Shown: positions 43,209 to 52,395, counted from the first letter of the stretch. The stretch: 64,000 nucleotides of DNA from Desulforhabdus sp. TSK (GCF_022836495.1 NZ_BQXM01000026.1:1-64000), one strand, 5' to 3'. Translations and numbers: made by a program. The notes: a model not told the origin generated them from the letters alone.

Positions 43209-44969
43209 CTACAGGTTCTTCGTGACCTCGATGAACACCTTGTAAAACATGATATAGCCCACAAAAAGCGTCATGCAAAGCTGCAAGGTCTGGCCAAATA
43301 TATAAAGCGTGAAGGGCTTGCCCCCTTTCAAATAGGGCTTGAATTCCCTGAAGTTGGTCTCCAGACCGATGGAGGTGAAGGCGAGAGCGAAAAACCATTC
43401 GCGCGCCAGGCGGGTAAATCCTCTCAGGACCCCCTGATCGACCATGATGGTGCTGAGGTCTTTCCCCAAGCTCTGATCCAGGAGCGAAAAGACGATGGAA
43501 GCGATCATAAAACCGATGACGAACTTGGGAAAACGGTACCAAACCTCCCACCAGCTCACCTTTTGTCCCGGAGCGCATTCAACCTTGGCGCACCAGTAGA
43601 CAGCTACGCAGAAAGCCGTCACTCCAATGAGGACATTCTGGATCATTTTGATGGTCGCTGCAACGTAAAGGGCCTTTTCGCCATAGAACGCACCGGCTGC
43701 AGCCACGGCGCCCGTGGAGTCGATGGTGCTGCCCATCCAGGCTCCCGCCAGGATATCCGGCATGCCCACCAGCTTGGCAAAGGCCGGCTGCGCTACCATG
43801 CAGATAGCCGTGAACACCATGGACAGCCCGATGGCCAGCGTGAGCTCCTCTTTTTTCGCCCGGCAGGCCGCAGCGGTGGCGATAGCGGCCGACACGCCGC
43901 AAACGGACATGTCCGCGGAGATCGTAATGTTCAGAGTCTTGGAAGCCATCTTCAGGATGCGCTGACCGAACCAGAAGGTGACCACCAGCGTAATGGGGGT
44001 GCAGATCCAGGCTACAAATATGCCCGGTTTGCCGATGGCCAGGATCTTGTTGAAGAGGATCTCGGCCCCCAGGAGGACCAGACCGATCTTGATGTAGAAC
44101 TCCGTCTGAACGGCCGGCTCCACCCATTTAGGCGTCCCCACCGTGTTGCTGATGAGCATGCCGAAGATGATGGCCCAAAGGGGAAATCCAAAACCCCAAT
44201 GCTTCATGGTGGCCTGAACCTCGCCCATGTAAGCCAGGACCGCAAGAATAAAGACAAAGAAAAAGCCGATGAAAAACCGCAAAAAGGAATGCCCCATGAT
44301 GGTCCGCCCGATGCCCAGGAAGAGGGCCATGGCGGCAGCCAGTCCAAAAAGATAGGGAAATTTGTTGAATGGCTTGTTGGAAACCTTGCTTTTGGCCTTG
44401 GAAACCTTCCCGCTGGCAGCCACCCAGGCTGCGATGTCGGCCTCGGCCTTCGCGTTGAGGGTTGTGTCCTTGAATTCCGCCAATGCAGCAGCCTCTTCAG
44501 AGGCTTTGGCCGCGGCAAGAGCAGCTTCCTCGGCCTCCTTGGCCTTTTTGAAGTCCGCCTCGCCCTTGGCGTTCAGGGCATCGGCCGCCGCTTTGCTCCG
44601 ATAGAGAGAATCCAGAGGATTGGCGCTCCAATCGGTGGGAGCATCGAGATATTCTTTCAGCGACTTGCCAAGAGCCGAATCCCTGGCACGGAGTCCCTTT
44701 TTGGCCGTGGAGGCTTCATGCCATGCAATGGTTTTGAAGGGCGCCCGCGCCGCCTCCTCTTTCATGGTTGCATTGTACTTGGCCAGGTTTTCATGCATCT
44801 TGGCAGGGGCATTCACCAGAAACATGACGCACCCTGCGATGAGGAGGACGAACCCCATCCAGATGGCCATCCAGTCTTCTTTGGTGTAGAGGTCCTTGAG
44901 AGAGGTCTTGCCGCTCTCTATGACCACATAGTCTTGACTATCCGACGGTTTGACATCATTTTCAGCCAT
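43209..44969 (-). CDS. YeiH-family putative sulfate exporter with N-terminal insert
   Basis: A 586-residue inner-membrane protein of the PSE (YeiH) family. The C-terminal 330 residues show the family core: NTVGTPKWVEPAVQTEFYIK, GLVLLGAEILFNKI, DMSVCGVSAAIATAAACRAKKEE, GMPDILAGAWMGSTIDSTGAV and SIGLETNF. Typical members have about 330-350 residues. Here one N-terminal helix (about 33-55) is followed by a roughly 150-residue Ala/Lys/Glu-rich segment (KAKEAEEAALAAAKASEEAA) on the outer face, then more helices. The family is annotated as sulfate or sulfonate-related exporter without direct proof. AGAGGGG precedes ATG. The insert is unusual. Confidence 0.88.
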   Translation of the reverse strand: MAENDVKPSDSQDYVVIESGKTSLKDLYTKEDWMAIWMGFVLLIAGCVMFLVNAPAKMHENLAKYNATMKEEAARAPFKTIAWHEASTAKKGLRARDSALGKSLKEYLDAPTDWSANPLDSLYRSKAAADALNAKGEADFKKAKEAEEAALAAAKASEEAAALAEFKDTTLNAKAEADIAAWVAASGKVSKAKSKVSNKPFNKFPYLFGLAAAMALFLGIGRTIMGHSFLRFFIGFFFVFILAVLAYMGEVQATMKHWGFGFPLWAIIFGMLISNTVGTPKWVEPAVQTEFYIKIGLVLLGAEILFNKILAIGKPGIFVAWICTPITLVVTFWFGQRILKMASKTLNITISADMSVCGVSAAIATAAACRAKKEELTLAIGLSMVFTAICMVAQPAFAKLVGMPDILAGAWMGSTIDSTGAVAAAGAFYGEKALYVAATIKMIQNVLIGVTAFCVAVYWCAKVECAPGQKVSWWEVWYRFPKFVIGFMIASIVFSLLDQSLGKDLSTIMVDQGVLRGFTRLAREWFFALAFTSIGLETNFREFKPYLKGGKPFTLYIFGQTLQLCMTLFVGYIMFYKVFIEVTKNL

Positions 44970-45629
44970 GATTTCCCCTCTCCCTTGAGCTCATTTACGG
45001 CAAAAACAATGCTCTTGACTCTCCATAGATGATCCATGACAAATCCGTCTTGCTTCAAAGCGGGAAAGGACATTCCTGCAGCCCCTGCGGTCGATAGAGT
45101 CACGCTGCCCTTCTCGACGGCCTGCCCCTTCCTGCAAACCATTCTCCGGCGGTCTCACCTCCCTTCCACCATTTAGAAAGCAGAAAACGGAAGAAATCTC
45201 CCCTACCCCCTCAAACAGAGCGGACTCATGGGACGTTCTCCTTCGCTGGAGGGGTCTACAGGGGGTTCCAGGTTCCAAGATGATGGGACGCTTTGAGCTT
45301 CTAAACTTCAGTGACAAAATTTCTTCTTTGTGATTCTTTTCGCGTAGCACCGATCGTCCATTCTGTCAAGGGCATTGAAGGCCTGATTCCTGGCCATCAC
45401 ATGAAATTTTCTCATGAATTCAATGAAGCACCCATTGGGAAAGTCATCTGGTGCGGTGTAACAGGCGGCACGGAAGCCCATCCCATAGCGTGCCCCTTGC
45501 ATCCGCACTCTTGGGGCGTTATTCTTCATTCCCACGAGATGTGTATTGAGGAACCTGGTGGATCTATCGTCAGATTTTATTCAAAAACCTTCACACAGGG
45601 CGTTTCAGGAGAAAGAGAGGGTATCGGGT
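44970..45629. other. intergenic region without recognised genes
   Basis: 660 nt between two divergent genes. Frames exist in both directions (for example minus-strand 45308-45535), but none has a credible ribosome-binding site and family similarity. No RNA gene or long repeat was recognised. It may contain a decayed gene around 45310-45540. Confidence 0.45.
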
Positions 45630-45947
45630 ATGAAAAGCTTTCTGATGATGGTTGCAGTGGTACTGATGGGCGCATCACTGGTTTTTGCCGCAGGCCCCAA
45701 AACATACCAGGTGACGGGGCCGGTACTCGAGATCAAGGATGACGTCATCACGGTGCAGAAGGGGAAGGAAAAATGGGAAATCGCCAAGGATGCCGCCACG
45801 AAGGTGACGGGCGACATCAAAGTCGGCTCCAAGGTGACCATTGAGTACACCATGAAGGCGACAGCCGTGGAGGTCAAGGATACAGGGAAAAAGGCAGAGC
45901 CTGCCAAGTCGGAGCCCGCAGCCACCCAGGCACAGCCCAAGAATTAA
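45630..45947 (+). CDS. small exported protein
   Basis: A 105-residue protein with a clear signal peptide (MKSFLMMVAVVLMGASLVFA). The mature part reads YQVTGPVLEIKDDVITVQKG, then KVGSKVTIEYTMKATAVEV, which looks like a small beta-barrel of the OB/DUF5666 type. It ends in a Lys/Pro/Ala/Gln tail. Probably periplasmic. AGAGGG lies 9 nt before ATG 45630; the frame is open to 45546 but the signal peptide fixes the start. No binding partner can be deduced. Confidence 0.85.
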   Translation: MKSFLMMVAVVLMGASLVFAAGPKTYQVTGPVLEIKDDVITVQKGKEKWEIAKDAATKVTGDIKVGSKVTIEYTMKATAVEVKDTGKKAEPAKSEPAATQAQPKN

Positions 45948-46003
45948 GGTGTTGACTGAACGTCACCCCGGTGAAAACCAGGGTCCAGAAAGTCTTTATT
46001 TTC

Positions 46004-46031
46004 CTGGATTCCGGCTTTCGCCGGAATGACG
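46004..46031 (+). repeat. dispersed inverted repeat, family C, short copy
   Basis: CTGGATTCCGGCTTTCGCCG followed by GAATGACG. It shares CTGGATTCCGGCTT and CCGGAATGACG with the copies at 59624 and 36305. Intergenic. Confidence 0.6.
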
Positions 46032-46152
46032 AATATTGGTTAAGCCAACAGCAGTGCCCCCCTGCCTCCCAAAGGGGGAATCGAAGCAGGTTTGACTCCC
46101 GATCAGATGATTTTTTTAGAAAGCCTCTAAAGAGCTTTTCATCGGAGTATCA

Positions 46153-46932
46153 ATGAGTTTCATCACTGTCCAGGGACACCGTATCGAATACGTGCGGTTG
46201 CCTTCCGCTCATCCCAGGCAGGGTTATCCCAGCATTGTTTTTCTCCACGAGGGCTTGGGCTCCGTCGCCATGTGGCGGGATTTTCCTCAAGTCGTGGCCG
46301 ATGCCACCGGCTGCGAGGCTGTGGTCTATTCCCGCTATGGCTACGGAAAGTCCGACCCCATCACCCGGCCCCACGACGTGGACTTCATGCACAACGAAGG
46401 CTTGAATGCTCTACCCGAGCTCCTCCACAAGCTTTCCCTCCAGAAGCCCATCCTCCTGGGCCACAGCGACGGCGCCTCCATTGCCCTGATTTGTGCCGGC
46501 GGTACGAAAGTGCCCCTCACGGGTGTCATCGTCATGGCGCCCCACGTGCTCGTGGAGGATGTCTGCATCCGCAGCATCTTAGCAGCCAAAGCGATTTACG
46601 ATGATCCTGAAACCCATCTCAGAGAACGCCTCGCAAAATTTCATGCCCATGTCGACTCCGCTTTTCGGGGCTGGAACGATGTCTGGCTCCATCCACAATT
46701 CCCGCTTTGGAACATCGAGGAATACCTGCCGACCATCTCCTGTCCCATCCTGGCCATTCAGGGGGAGGACGACGAATACGGCACCATGGACCAGCTGGAC
46801 CGCATCGCCCGCCAGGCGAAAGATGTGCAACTGCTGAAGCTGGCCGACTGCCGCCATTCCCCCCACAAGGACCAGCCCGAGGCCGTGATCGAAGAGGTGG
46901 GGGCGTTTGTGCAACGACTGATGGCAACCTGA
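46153..46932 (+). CDS. alpha/beta hydrolase
   Basis: A 259-residue alpha/beta-hydrolase-fold enzyme. The oxyanion motif region is FLHEGLGSVAMW; the nucleophile elbow is LLGHSDGASIAL (Ser in GHSDG); the acidic residue lies in IQGEDDEYGTMDQL; and the catalytic His in CRHSPHKDQPEAV. The arrangement and the HEGLGSVAMWRDFP stretch resemble the small ester or C-C hydrolases of the family; the substrate is unknown. No signal peptide. It stands alone between a family C repeat and a convergent membrane gene. Confidence 0.92.
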   Translation: MSFITVQGHRIEYVRLPSAHPRQGYPSIVFLHEGLGSVAMWRDFPQVVADATGCEAVVYSRYGYGKSDPITRPHDVDFMHNEGLNALPELLHKLSLQKPILLGHSDGASIALICAGGTKVPLTGVIVMAPHVLVEDVCIRSILAAKAIYDDPETHLRERLAKFHAHVDSAFRGWNDVWLHPQFPLWNIEEYLPTISCPILAIQGEDDEYGTMDQLDRIARQAKDVQLLKLADCRHSPHKDQPEAVIEEVGAFVQRLMAT

Positions 46933-47052
46933 GAGGATAGCGCCTCATGGCTCAGCGGGCTACCTAAAAAGCTTGCGTGATGAGGAGCGCAGGGGTGTCT
47001 TTTTGCACACAGGCTCAGGCATTCGGGCGAAGGCCGGATATAAAGTCTTATC

Positions 47053-47775
47053 TCAACGGCTGGACAGCTGGGAGGGTGTGGACCCGCCATTCGCCTTTAC
47101 GGTAAAGCCTGCAATCAACACCGCAAGAATCCCCGTCAGAAAGATTCCATCAAACGTCCCCGCACCACCTATGGAGGCAACGGGCGCCCCCAATCCCTGG
47201 ATTTTGCCGAGGTTCAGGATGTCCGCCCCTATGAGCGTTCCCATGCTCCCTGAAATATAGGCCAGCGATGGAGCATACTTTCGTGAAAGGGTGATGGCCA
47301 CCGCTGTTGCAGCAAGGGGCGGGAGAAAGACGGGCACGGCAATTCCCACTCCCCTGACCGGATAGGCCAGGAGGTGTACGATGAAAACCAGCAGGGCGAT
47401 TCCCACCACAGCCGGCCCATAGAGCCGGTTCTTCACGATGAGATATATGGAAAGCACCACGGGAATGACAGCCCCGCCAAGGTTCACGGCGATTACCGTT
47501 CCCGGCCATTGATTGACCAGTGGGATCATGTGTCGCACGCCAAAAAAATCCACATAAGAATTGGACATGACCTGCTCAGGAGGAAGTTGAAAGACAGGGA
47601 TGTTTATGTAGCTTCCGAAAAGTGAGAGAAGCAGAAGGGAAAATAGATGGCGCCTGCCGATTCCCATCCGCTGATATGCATAGCTCAGGATCCCGACTTC
47701 GATGAAAGTGACAAGAAAGATGCAGAGAAAAACAAAGAACAGTACGAAGGGCAAGGATATCGGAAAGTAATGCAT
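47053..47775 (-). CDS. DUF1614 family membrane protein
   Basis: A 240-residue integral membrane protein with about seven hydrophobic segments. Landmarks include VNLGGAVIPVVLSIYLI, AYPVRGVGIAVPVFLPPLAA, SGSMGTLIGADILNLGKI and SIGGAGTFDGIFLTGILAVL; the last is highly characteristic of DUF1614. The function of the family is unknown. The start at 47775 is an ATG in MHYFPISLPFVLFFVF. It is followed by 122 nt upstream to the next minus-strand gene, so it may be part of the same operon. Confidence 0.88.
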   Translation of the reverse strand: MHYFPISLPFVLFFVFLCIFLVTFIEVGILSYAYQRMGIGRRHLFSLLLLSLFGSYINIPVFQLPPEQVMSNSYVDFFGVRHMIPLVNQWPGTVIAVNLGGAVIPVVLSIYLIVKNRLYGPAVVGIALLVFIVHLLAYPVRGVGIAVPVFLPPLAATAVAITLSRKYAPSLAYISGSMGTLIGADILNLGKIQGLGAPVASIGGAGTFDGIFLTGILAVLIAGFTVKANGGSTPSQLSSR

Positions 47776-47898
47776 CCTGATGTTCTCCTCTTATGCCTGT
47801 TTGGAGGGAAATCGTTCACTTCGCTTCTCACCCCAAAGCCCATGGGCTACCGGGGCCTTGAACTCCTGAAGCCCGAGCGGCACGGGTGCCGTCGCTTC

Positions 47899-48600
47899 TT
47901 ATTCTGCATCGGATGTGCTTTCCAGTGCTCTGATGGAACGGATTGTCTTCCAATAGCCGGAAAGTCCGACGGACATCACCATCAGGCTGCCCACCGCCAG
48001 GAGCCCGTCAAAGAGAGACCACCAGGAAAGGCCGAAAAACCGAAAAAACGCTACCGCCAATGACAGAAAGGCCAGCGCAGTTCGTATCAGAGCAAGATGG
48101 GTTCGCCCGCGAGCCAGCTCTGTGCGCATATTGGAGAAGACGGTGCGCTTGCCGGCCAGCCCGGTGCGCTTTTCGGAGAGCAGCGTGCGAGAGCTGGCCA
48201 TGTGCGTTCGCTGGCCGGCAAGGTTGGTCCTGTTGCGGGAAAAATCAGTACGCAGGGCCGCAAGGTCTGTGCGCTGAACCGCCAGGCCGGTTCTCTCTTT
48301 GGCAAAATCCGTGCGAATGGTTGCGAGCTCGGTGGACCGTGTGGAAAGGCGCGTTTGCTCCCGCACAAGAGCTGTCCGCTCCTGGGCCATGCCGGTTCGC
48401 TGCTGCGCCAGAGCATTTTCAGCGTTCGCCGATGCGAGCAGTCCCGATGTCTGTTCCGTTCTTTGTTTTCCGAGTTGATGAATTTCCTTCTCGATCTCGT
48501 TGCTTTGCTCCTGGATGGTCACAGAGCGTTGCAGTAAAGATTGGATAACAGCTACCGCGGAGGCCAACTCGTCGCGAAATCTGCGCTCATCCTCACCCAT
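47899..48600 (-). CDS. LAxxRT heptad-repeat membrane protein, DUF202-like C-terminus
   Basis: A 233-residue protein whose residues about 65-165 are built of a 7-residue repeat, RTxLAxx, seen as KERTGLAVQRTDLAALRTDF, NRTNLAGQRTHMASSRTLLS and KRTGLAGKRTVFSNMRTELA. This amplifies the LAxxRTxLA motif that normally occurs once at the start of DUF202 domains. The C-terminus has two hydrophobic segments (ALAFLSLAVAFFRFFGLSWW, LLAVGSLMVMSVGLSGYW). The N-terminus is a coiled coil. The repeats would form a long helix with an Arg-Thr stripe. Function unknown. It sits in a minus-strand group with the cytidylate-kinase-like gene. Confidence 0.82.
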   Translation of the reverse strand: MGEDERRFRDELASAVAVIQSLLQRSVTIQEQSNEIEKEIHQLGKQRTEQTSGLLASANAENALAQQRTGMAQERTALVREQTRLSTRSTELATIRTDFAKERTGLAVQRTDLAALRTDFSRNRTNLAGQRTHMASSRTLLSEKRTGLAGKRTVFSNMRTELARGRTHLALIRTALAFLSLAVAFFRFFGLSWWSLFDGLLAVGSLMVMSVGLSGYWKTIRSIRALESTSDAE

Positions 48601-48669
48601 TTGTGAGCTCCTTCAGGCTGCAAAAAATGTAGATCGAGATATGGCGAAGTATCAAAGCTCAACACTTTC

Positions 48670-49497
48670 TCAAGGTTTCCCCTGCAAAAAGTCGAATGGA
48701 GCCGCATAGCCGGGAGTGTAGGTTATTTTTTCCGTACCGGCTATTCCTGAAGCTATTTCTGTCACCGTCTTGAGCTGTTCCTCCTCGAGGTAAGGTCCGC
48801 ACAGTCGGACATCAGCTCCTTCAATTCTTGCGCCGATCTCGAAACCGTAAGTCCTGGGATCCGTCACCAATGCAGCCTCAATGGAAGCCGCACGGAGCAG
48901 TCGCTCCACTTCAGCCATCGTTTCAGGAAGAGTCTGGAATTCTTCTTCCGACATCACCCCGCTCAGAATGCCACACATCGCATGGAGGCTCATGTGTCCC
49001 AAATTGAGGTGCAGATCATAATACTTGGGATCACGAACGTCCCGGTAGTACATGAACCGGGCCCAGCGCACACGCTCGTCGTCAACCTTGGAGATATAGT
49101 CTCGAGCCGCTTCTTCGTCTCCCTTGAAACGTTCGACGGTCATCTTGACTCTAAGCTCGAGAGGAGCGTCAATACGGACCCGGATGAAGTGCTGCAGCAT
49201 CGGCAGCAGAAAATGTGCCGAATAGCCATGGTACACCATATTGTCGGGAAGAATTTCCTCCAGTAAAGCCTGCCGCATGAGTACCCAATAGGGCCACCGC
49301 AATCGGCTGAACTGATCGTAAGCGGAGATGGCTGCATCGATCTGCTGTGTCACCCGGGTGGCTATATCACCGTGCTGATTTACTATTTTTGTCAGATCTT
49401 CATGGGAAACCTCGCGAATTCCTGTACGTGCGACCAGGCATTTTACCAGTTGCCGAACTCCGGCCATCGTGCCGCGCGAAATGAATAGAACCGGCAT
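48670..49497 (-). CDS. cytidylate-kinase-like family protein
   Basis: A 275-residue protein. The N-terminal part, MPVLFISRGTMAGVRQLVKC, matches the start of the Cytidylate_kin2 family but lacks a canonical GxxGxGKS P-loop (it has SRGTMAGVRQ), so kinase activity is doubtful. HFIRVRIDAPLELRVKMTVE and KVDDERVRWARFMYYRDVRD fit the family. The C-terminal segment (about 205-262; ALVTDPRTYGFEIGARIEGA) resembles a BON-type domain. It begins 31 nt after the CoA-transferase stop on the same strand, with AAGGGG 9 nt before ATG, so the two are probably cotranscribed. Confidence 0.82.
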   Translation of the reverse strand: MPVLFISRGTMAGVRQLVKCLVARTGIREVSHEDLTKIVNQHGDIATRVTQQIDAAISAYDQFSRLRWPYWVLMRQALLEEILPDNMVYHGYSAHFLLPMLQHFIRVRIDAPLELRVKMTVERFKGDEEAARDYISKVDDERVRWARFMYYRDVRDPKYYDLHLNLGHMSLHAMCGILSGVMSEEEFQTLPETMAEVERLLRAASIEAALVTDPRTYGFEIGARIEGADVRLCGPYLEEEQLKTVTEIASGIAGTEKITYTPGYAAPFDFLQGKP

Positions 49498-49528
49498 AAG
49501 TCAGAACCCCTTCGAGATTTCCAAGGAA

Positions 49529-51445
49529 CTATATCGTCGGCGTCGACGCGCCTTCGGGTATGGGGGACGTGATACTGCGGGAATCGAAATCCATGGTGAC
49601 CTCGATTTCCGAGCCCGACAGGACCCCTTTCAAACGGGGGTATTTTTTCTTGAAGACCTGGAACATGCTCGAATTTTCCCGCAGCACTCTGGCAAAGAAT
49701 CCTTTGTAACCGTTTTCCTTGGCAATTCTTTCCAGCACCTCCAGCAGCCGAGAGCCGACGCCGGCACTCTGAAAATCTTCGCGGACTACGAAGGCGACTT
49801 CGGCTCGATTCTCCTCCATCTCGGCGTACGAAGCAACCGCCACGATCTGCTTGTATCCCCTGCTCCTTGCCAGGCCGATGATGGACATGTTGCGGCGATA
49901 ATCCACGAAGGACCAGTGCTTCTGCACGACTTCGTGTGAAAAATCCATCATCTTACTGAAGAATCGATAATACAGCGTGCTCTTTTCCAGGGAATACATG
50001 AAGTTGCCGTAGGCAAGCTCATCCGATGGCAACAGGGGTCTAAGCTCGATGATCCTGTCATCCTTCAATTGAATGCTGCTCTTATACCTTTCCAGAAAGA
50101 TCAAATCTTCCTCGGGCGGGGGCAACTGGTCGGGAAAGATGTAGTGGTGCTTCTTGGCCATGTCGATCAGATCCTTGCGGAACTTTGGATGCGCGATTTG
50201 AGCCAGCTCGACGACCCGCTCATAAATCCCCTTCCCCTGGAGCTCGGCTATGCCGTATTCCGTGACGACAAAATGGATATCCCCCCGTGTACTGGTGACG
50301 CCGGCCCCTTCACTCAAATGCGGCACAATGCGGGAGATGGCACCGTCGTGAGCGGTGGAGGGAAGGGCGATGATGGAAATTCCCCCCTTGGACATGGCGC
50401 TTCCACGGATGGAATCGGCCTGGTCGCCCATGCCGCTGTAAAACAGATAGCCCAGGGACTCGCTGCAGATCTGCCCCGTAATGTCCACTTCCAGGGCGGT
50501 CCCGATGGAGATCATACGGTCGTTGAGGGCGATGGTGGCGGGGCTGTTGACGAATTCCGAGGAGGCAAAGTAAAAAGTCGGGTTGTTGTCCACATAATCG
50601 TAGACTTTCTGAGTCCCCATGCACATGCTGGTGACGACTTTACCCGGCAGAAGGGTTTTTTCCTTGTTGTTGATGACCCCCGATTCAAAAAGAGGAAGGA
50701 GCGCATCGGTGATCATGGGGGTATGCATCCCAAGGTTTTTCTTGTCTTTCAAATACTTGAGAAGGGCATTGGGGAGCTGGCCGAACCCCAGCTGCAGGGT
50801 GGCGCCGTCCTCCACCAGTTGGGAGACGTAATACCCGATGCGTTTGGAGATCTCATTTTCCTTCGTTGTGGAAAAAGTCTCCACCAGGGGTTCTTCATGG
50901 AGGACCAGGCAGTCGATATCGTCCAGGTGGATGTAGCTGTCCCCCAGGGTTCGCGGCATAAGGGGATTGACCTGGGCGATGACGAAGCCGGCATTGGCGG
51001 CGGCGGCTTTGGTCACGTCAACGGAAATGCCCAGGCTGCAATACCCGAACTTGTCCGGAGCGCTCACGGCGATGAGAGCGATATCCAGGGCGATGATGTG
51101 GTTGTGGAACAGGGAAGGGATCTGGGAAAGATGGGTGGCGATGTAATCGATTTTTCCTTCAAAAGCGGCTCTGCGCATGGGAGAGCTGATGAAGAAGGTT
51201 TTGAGGAGGAAGCGCCGCAAGAAGGACTCGTCATCGACATACTGCGCCAGAGCCGATGAAAGCATCTGGTAGATGACGATATCCTTTAAATTCTGGTTGT
51301 CGATGAGGGCTTCAACGAGATGCCTGGGCTCTCCGCAACCTGTTCCTATAAAAACGCGGCTTCCTCTTCGGATGAGGGAAACACTCTCGCGAGCTGTCTT
51401 GATCTTCCTGCGATGACAATCGGCAAGACCTTCCGGGAATTCCAT
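49529..51445 (-). CDS. acetyl-CoA hydrolase/CoA-transferase fused to GNAT domain
   Basis: A 638-residue fusion. Residues about 1-430 belong to the Cat1/4-hydroxybutyrate CoA-transferase family, with GTGCGEPRHLVEALI near the N-terminus, GFGQLPNALLKYL, the glutamate region VTEYGIAELQGKGIYERV and PLMPRTLGDSYIHLDDID. Residues about 450-600 form a GNAT acetyltransferase domain with the acetyl-CoA motif VVREDFQSAGVGSRLLEVLE. Such fusions are common in Geobacter and other delta groups; the GNAT part may acetylate the enzyme or a partner. Substrate specificity cannot be decided from sequence. It lies upstream of the cytidylate-kinase-like gene and near the acyl-CoA operon. Confidence 0.93.
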   Translation of the reverse strand: MEFPEGLADCHRRKIKTARESVSLIRRGSRVFIGTGCGEPRHLVEALIDNQNLKDIVIYQMLSSALAQYVDDESFLRRFLLKTFFISSPMRRAAFEGKIDYIATHLSQIPSLFHNHIIALDIALIAVSAPDKFGYCSLGISVDVTKAAAANAGFVIAQVNPLMPRTLGDSYIHLDDIDCLVLHEEPLVETFSTTKENEISKRIGYYVSQLVEDGATLQLGFGQLPNALLKYLKDKKNLGMHTPMITDALLPLFESGVINNKEKTLLPGKVVTSMCMGTQKVYDYVDNNPTFYFASSEFVNSPATIALNDRMISIGTALEVDITGQICSESLGYLFYSGMGDQADSIRGSAMSKGGISIIALPSTAHDGAISRIVPHLSEGAGVTSTRGDIHFVVTEYGIAELQGKGIYERVVELAQIAHPKFRKDLIDMAKKHHYIFPDQLPPPEEDLIFLERYKSSIQLKDDRIIELRPLLPSDELAYGNFMYSLEKSTLYYRFFSKMMDFSHEVVQKHWSFVDYRRNMSIIGLARSRGYKQIVAVASYAEMEENRAEVAFVVREDFQSAGVGSRLLEVLERIAKENGYKGFFARVLRENSSMFQVFKKKYPRLKGVLSGSEIEVTMDFDSRSITSPIPEGASTPTI

Positions 51446-51609
51446 GGGCTTCTCCTCGGAATCTTCAGGTCTCCAGCTCGCACCTTCCGCATCTTCCCGG
51501 CACAGCCACTCTCCTCCTCCCCCAGGAGAAGGCGGCTGAAGTTTTTACAGTCGTTGAGGTTGAGATCTTTCGAATCAACAAATCTTTCAACTTCCGGCGG
51601 TACATGGGT

Positions 51610-51657
51610 AGGGTGCGTTTGACGCACCGAGTGATACTGGTGCGTCAAACGCACCCT
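51610..51657 (+). repeat. perfect 19-bp inverted repeat
   Basis: AGGGTGCGTTTGACGCACC and GGTGCGTCAAACGCACCCT are exact inverted copies with a 10-nt spacer. Each arm is itself partly palindromic. Related to the family A elements at 10991, 21293 and 25856 by the GGGTGCG and CGCACCC ends. Lies between the CoA-transferase gene and uspA. Confidence 0.85.
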
Positions 51658-51703
51658 ACTACAGAGCTCAGATTTCTATCCTCAACAAGTATAAAGCCTC
51701 CGA

Positions 51704-52228
51704 TTACGGAGAAGTTTCGGCTGGAGGGACCACTAGAACGGGGACTTTCGCTCGATGTAGAATTTCCTTTGCAACGTTCCCAAGGGATCTTTTGCCCCTG
51801 AGGCCTTTATGGGATCCGAGGACAATGAGGTCGCATTCCTTTTCGTCGGCCACCGCAAGAATTTCGTCGATGGCATTGCCTTCCTTCACAATGATGTCCT
51901 GATCGCCGAAGGCGATCTCGGCCTCCGTATTGTCCGTGAAGGAAGAAAAACTTGCCAGCGCCTGGCGGATGACATCGTAATCCGATCGCTTGCCGATGAT
52001 GACATTCCTTGCAGACTGCTTATGGCCTTCCTGCATCTTCTGCCATTTTTCCTGGCCAAAGAGTGCGGCGACGTGCTGCTCGGCCACGGGGTTGGATTTT
52101 TCCATGACATGCAGCAGGACGATGCGGGCGCCATGCCGTGCGGCCGAAACCGCCGCGTAGGTGAACGCATGCCTGGAGTTCTCGCTCAGGTCGGTGGTAA
52201 AAAGAATATTCCTGATCATGGGTACCAT
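51704..52228 (-). CDS. universal stress protein (UspA family)
   Basis: A 174-residue Usp-domain protein. It starts MVPMIRNILFTTDLSENSRHAF, has the beta/alpha pattern up to IVLGSHKGLRGKRSLGNVAK, and contains the ATP-binding motif GSHKG...LGNVAKEIL, with VPVLVV at the C-terminus, so it belongs to the ATP-binding UspFG-like branch. I chose the ATG at 52228 for AAGGAG 9 nt upstream, shorter by 10 residues than the longest frame. It is 167 nt downstream of dctM on the same strand, behind a strong hairpin, so it may or may not be read with the TRAP operon. Confidence 0.93.
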   Translation of the reverse strand: MVPMIRNILFTTDLSENSRHAFTYAAVSAARHGARIVLLHVMEKSNPVAEQHVAALFGQEKWQKMQEGHKQSARNVIIGKRSDYDVIRQALASFSSFTDNTEAEIAFGDQDIIVKEGNAIDEILAVADEKECDLIVLGSHKGLRGKRSLGNVAKEILHRAKVPVLVVPPAETSP

Positions 52229-52337
52229 GAAGGTGCTCTCCTTGGAATCCGGTTCCATCCTGTCCTCGACGATTCACAGAACCGTTCTTCAATCCTTTAT
52301 CCGATATCCTTCGACGATGCACGAAAAATGTGACGAG

Positions 52338-52376
52338 CCTCTCCGGGGGGTATGCCCCCCCTTCCGGAAGGCTTTG
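52338..52376 (-). terminator. strong hairpin between dctM and uspA
   Basis: On the minus strand, GGGGGGGCATACCCCCC lies inside a longer imperfect stem with CCTTCC and GGAGAGG arms. There is no immediate T run (ACATTTTTCG follows about 8 nt later), so it may only weaken readthrough or protect the upstream mRNA. Confidence 0.4.
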
Positions 52377-52395
52377 GCTTCGAGTCGCATGAAGG

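Noticed and set aside
45308-45742. Small frames on both strands between the YeiH-type gene and the small exported protein
   Set aside because: No ribosome-binding sites, no coherent domain or signal, and the plus frame overlaps the real exported-protein gene; at most a decayed gene.
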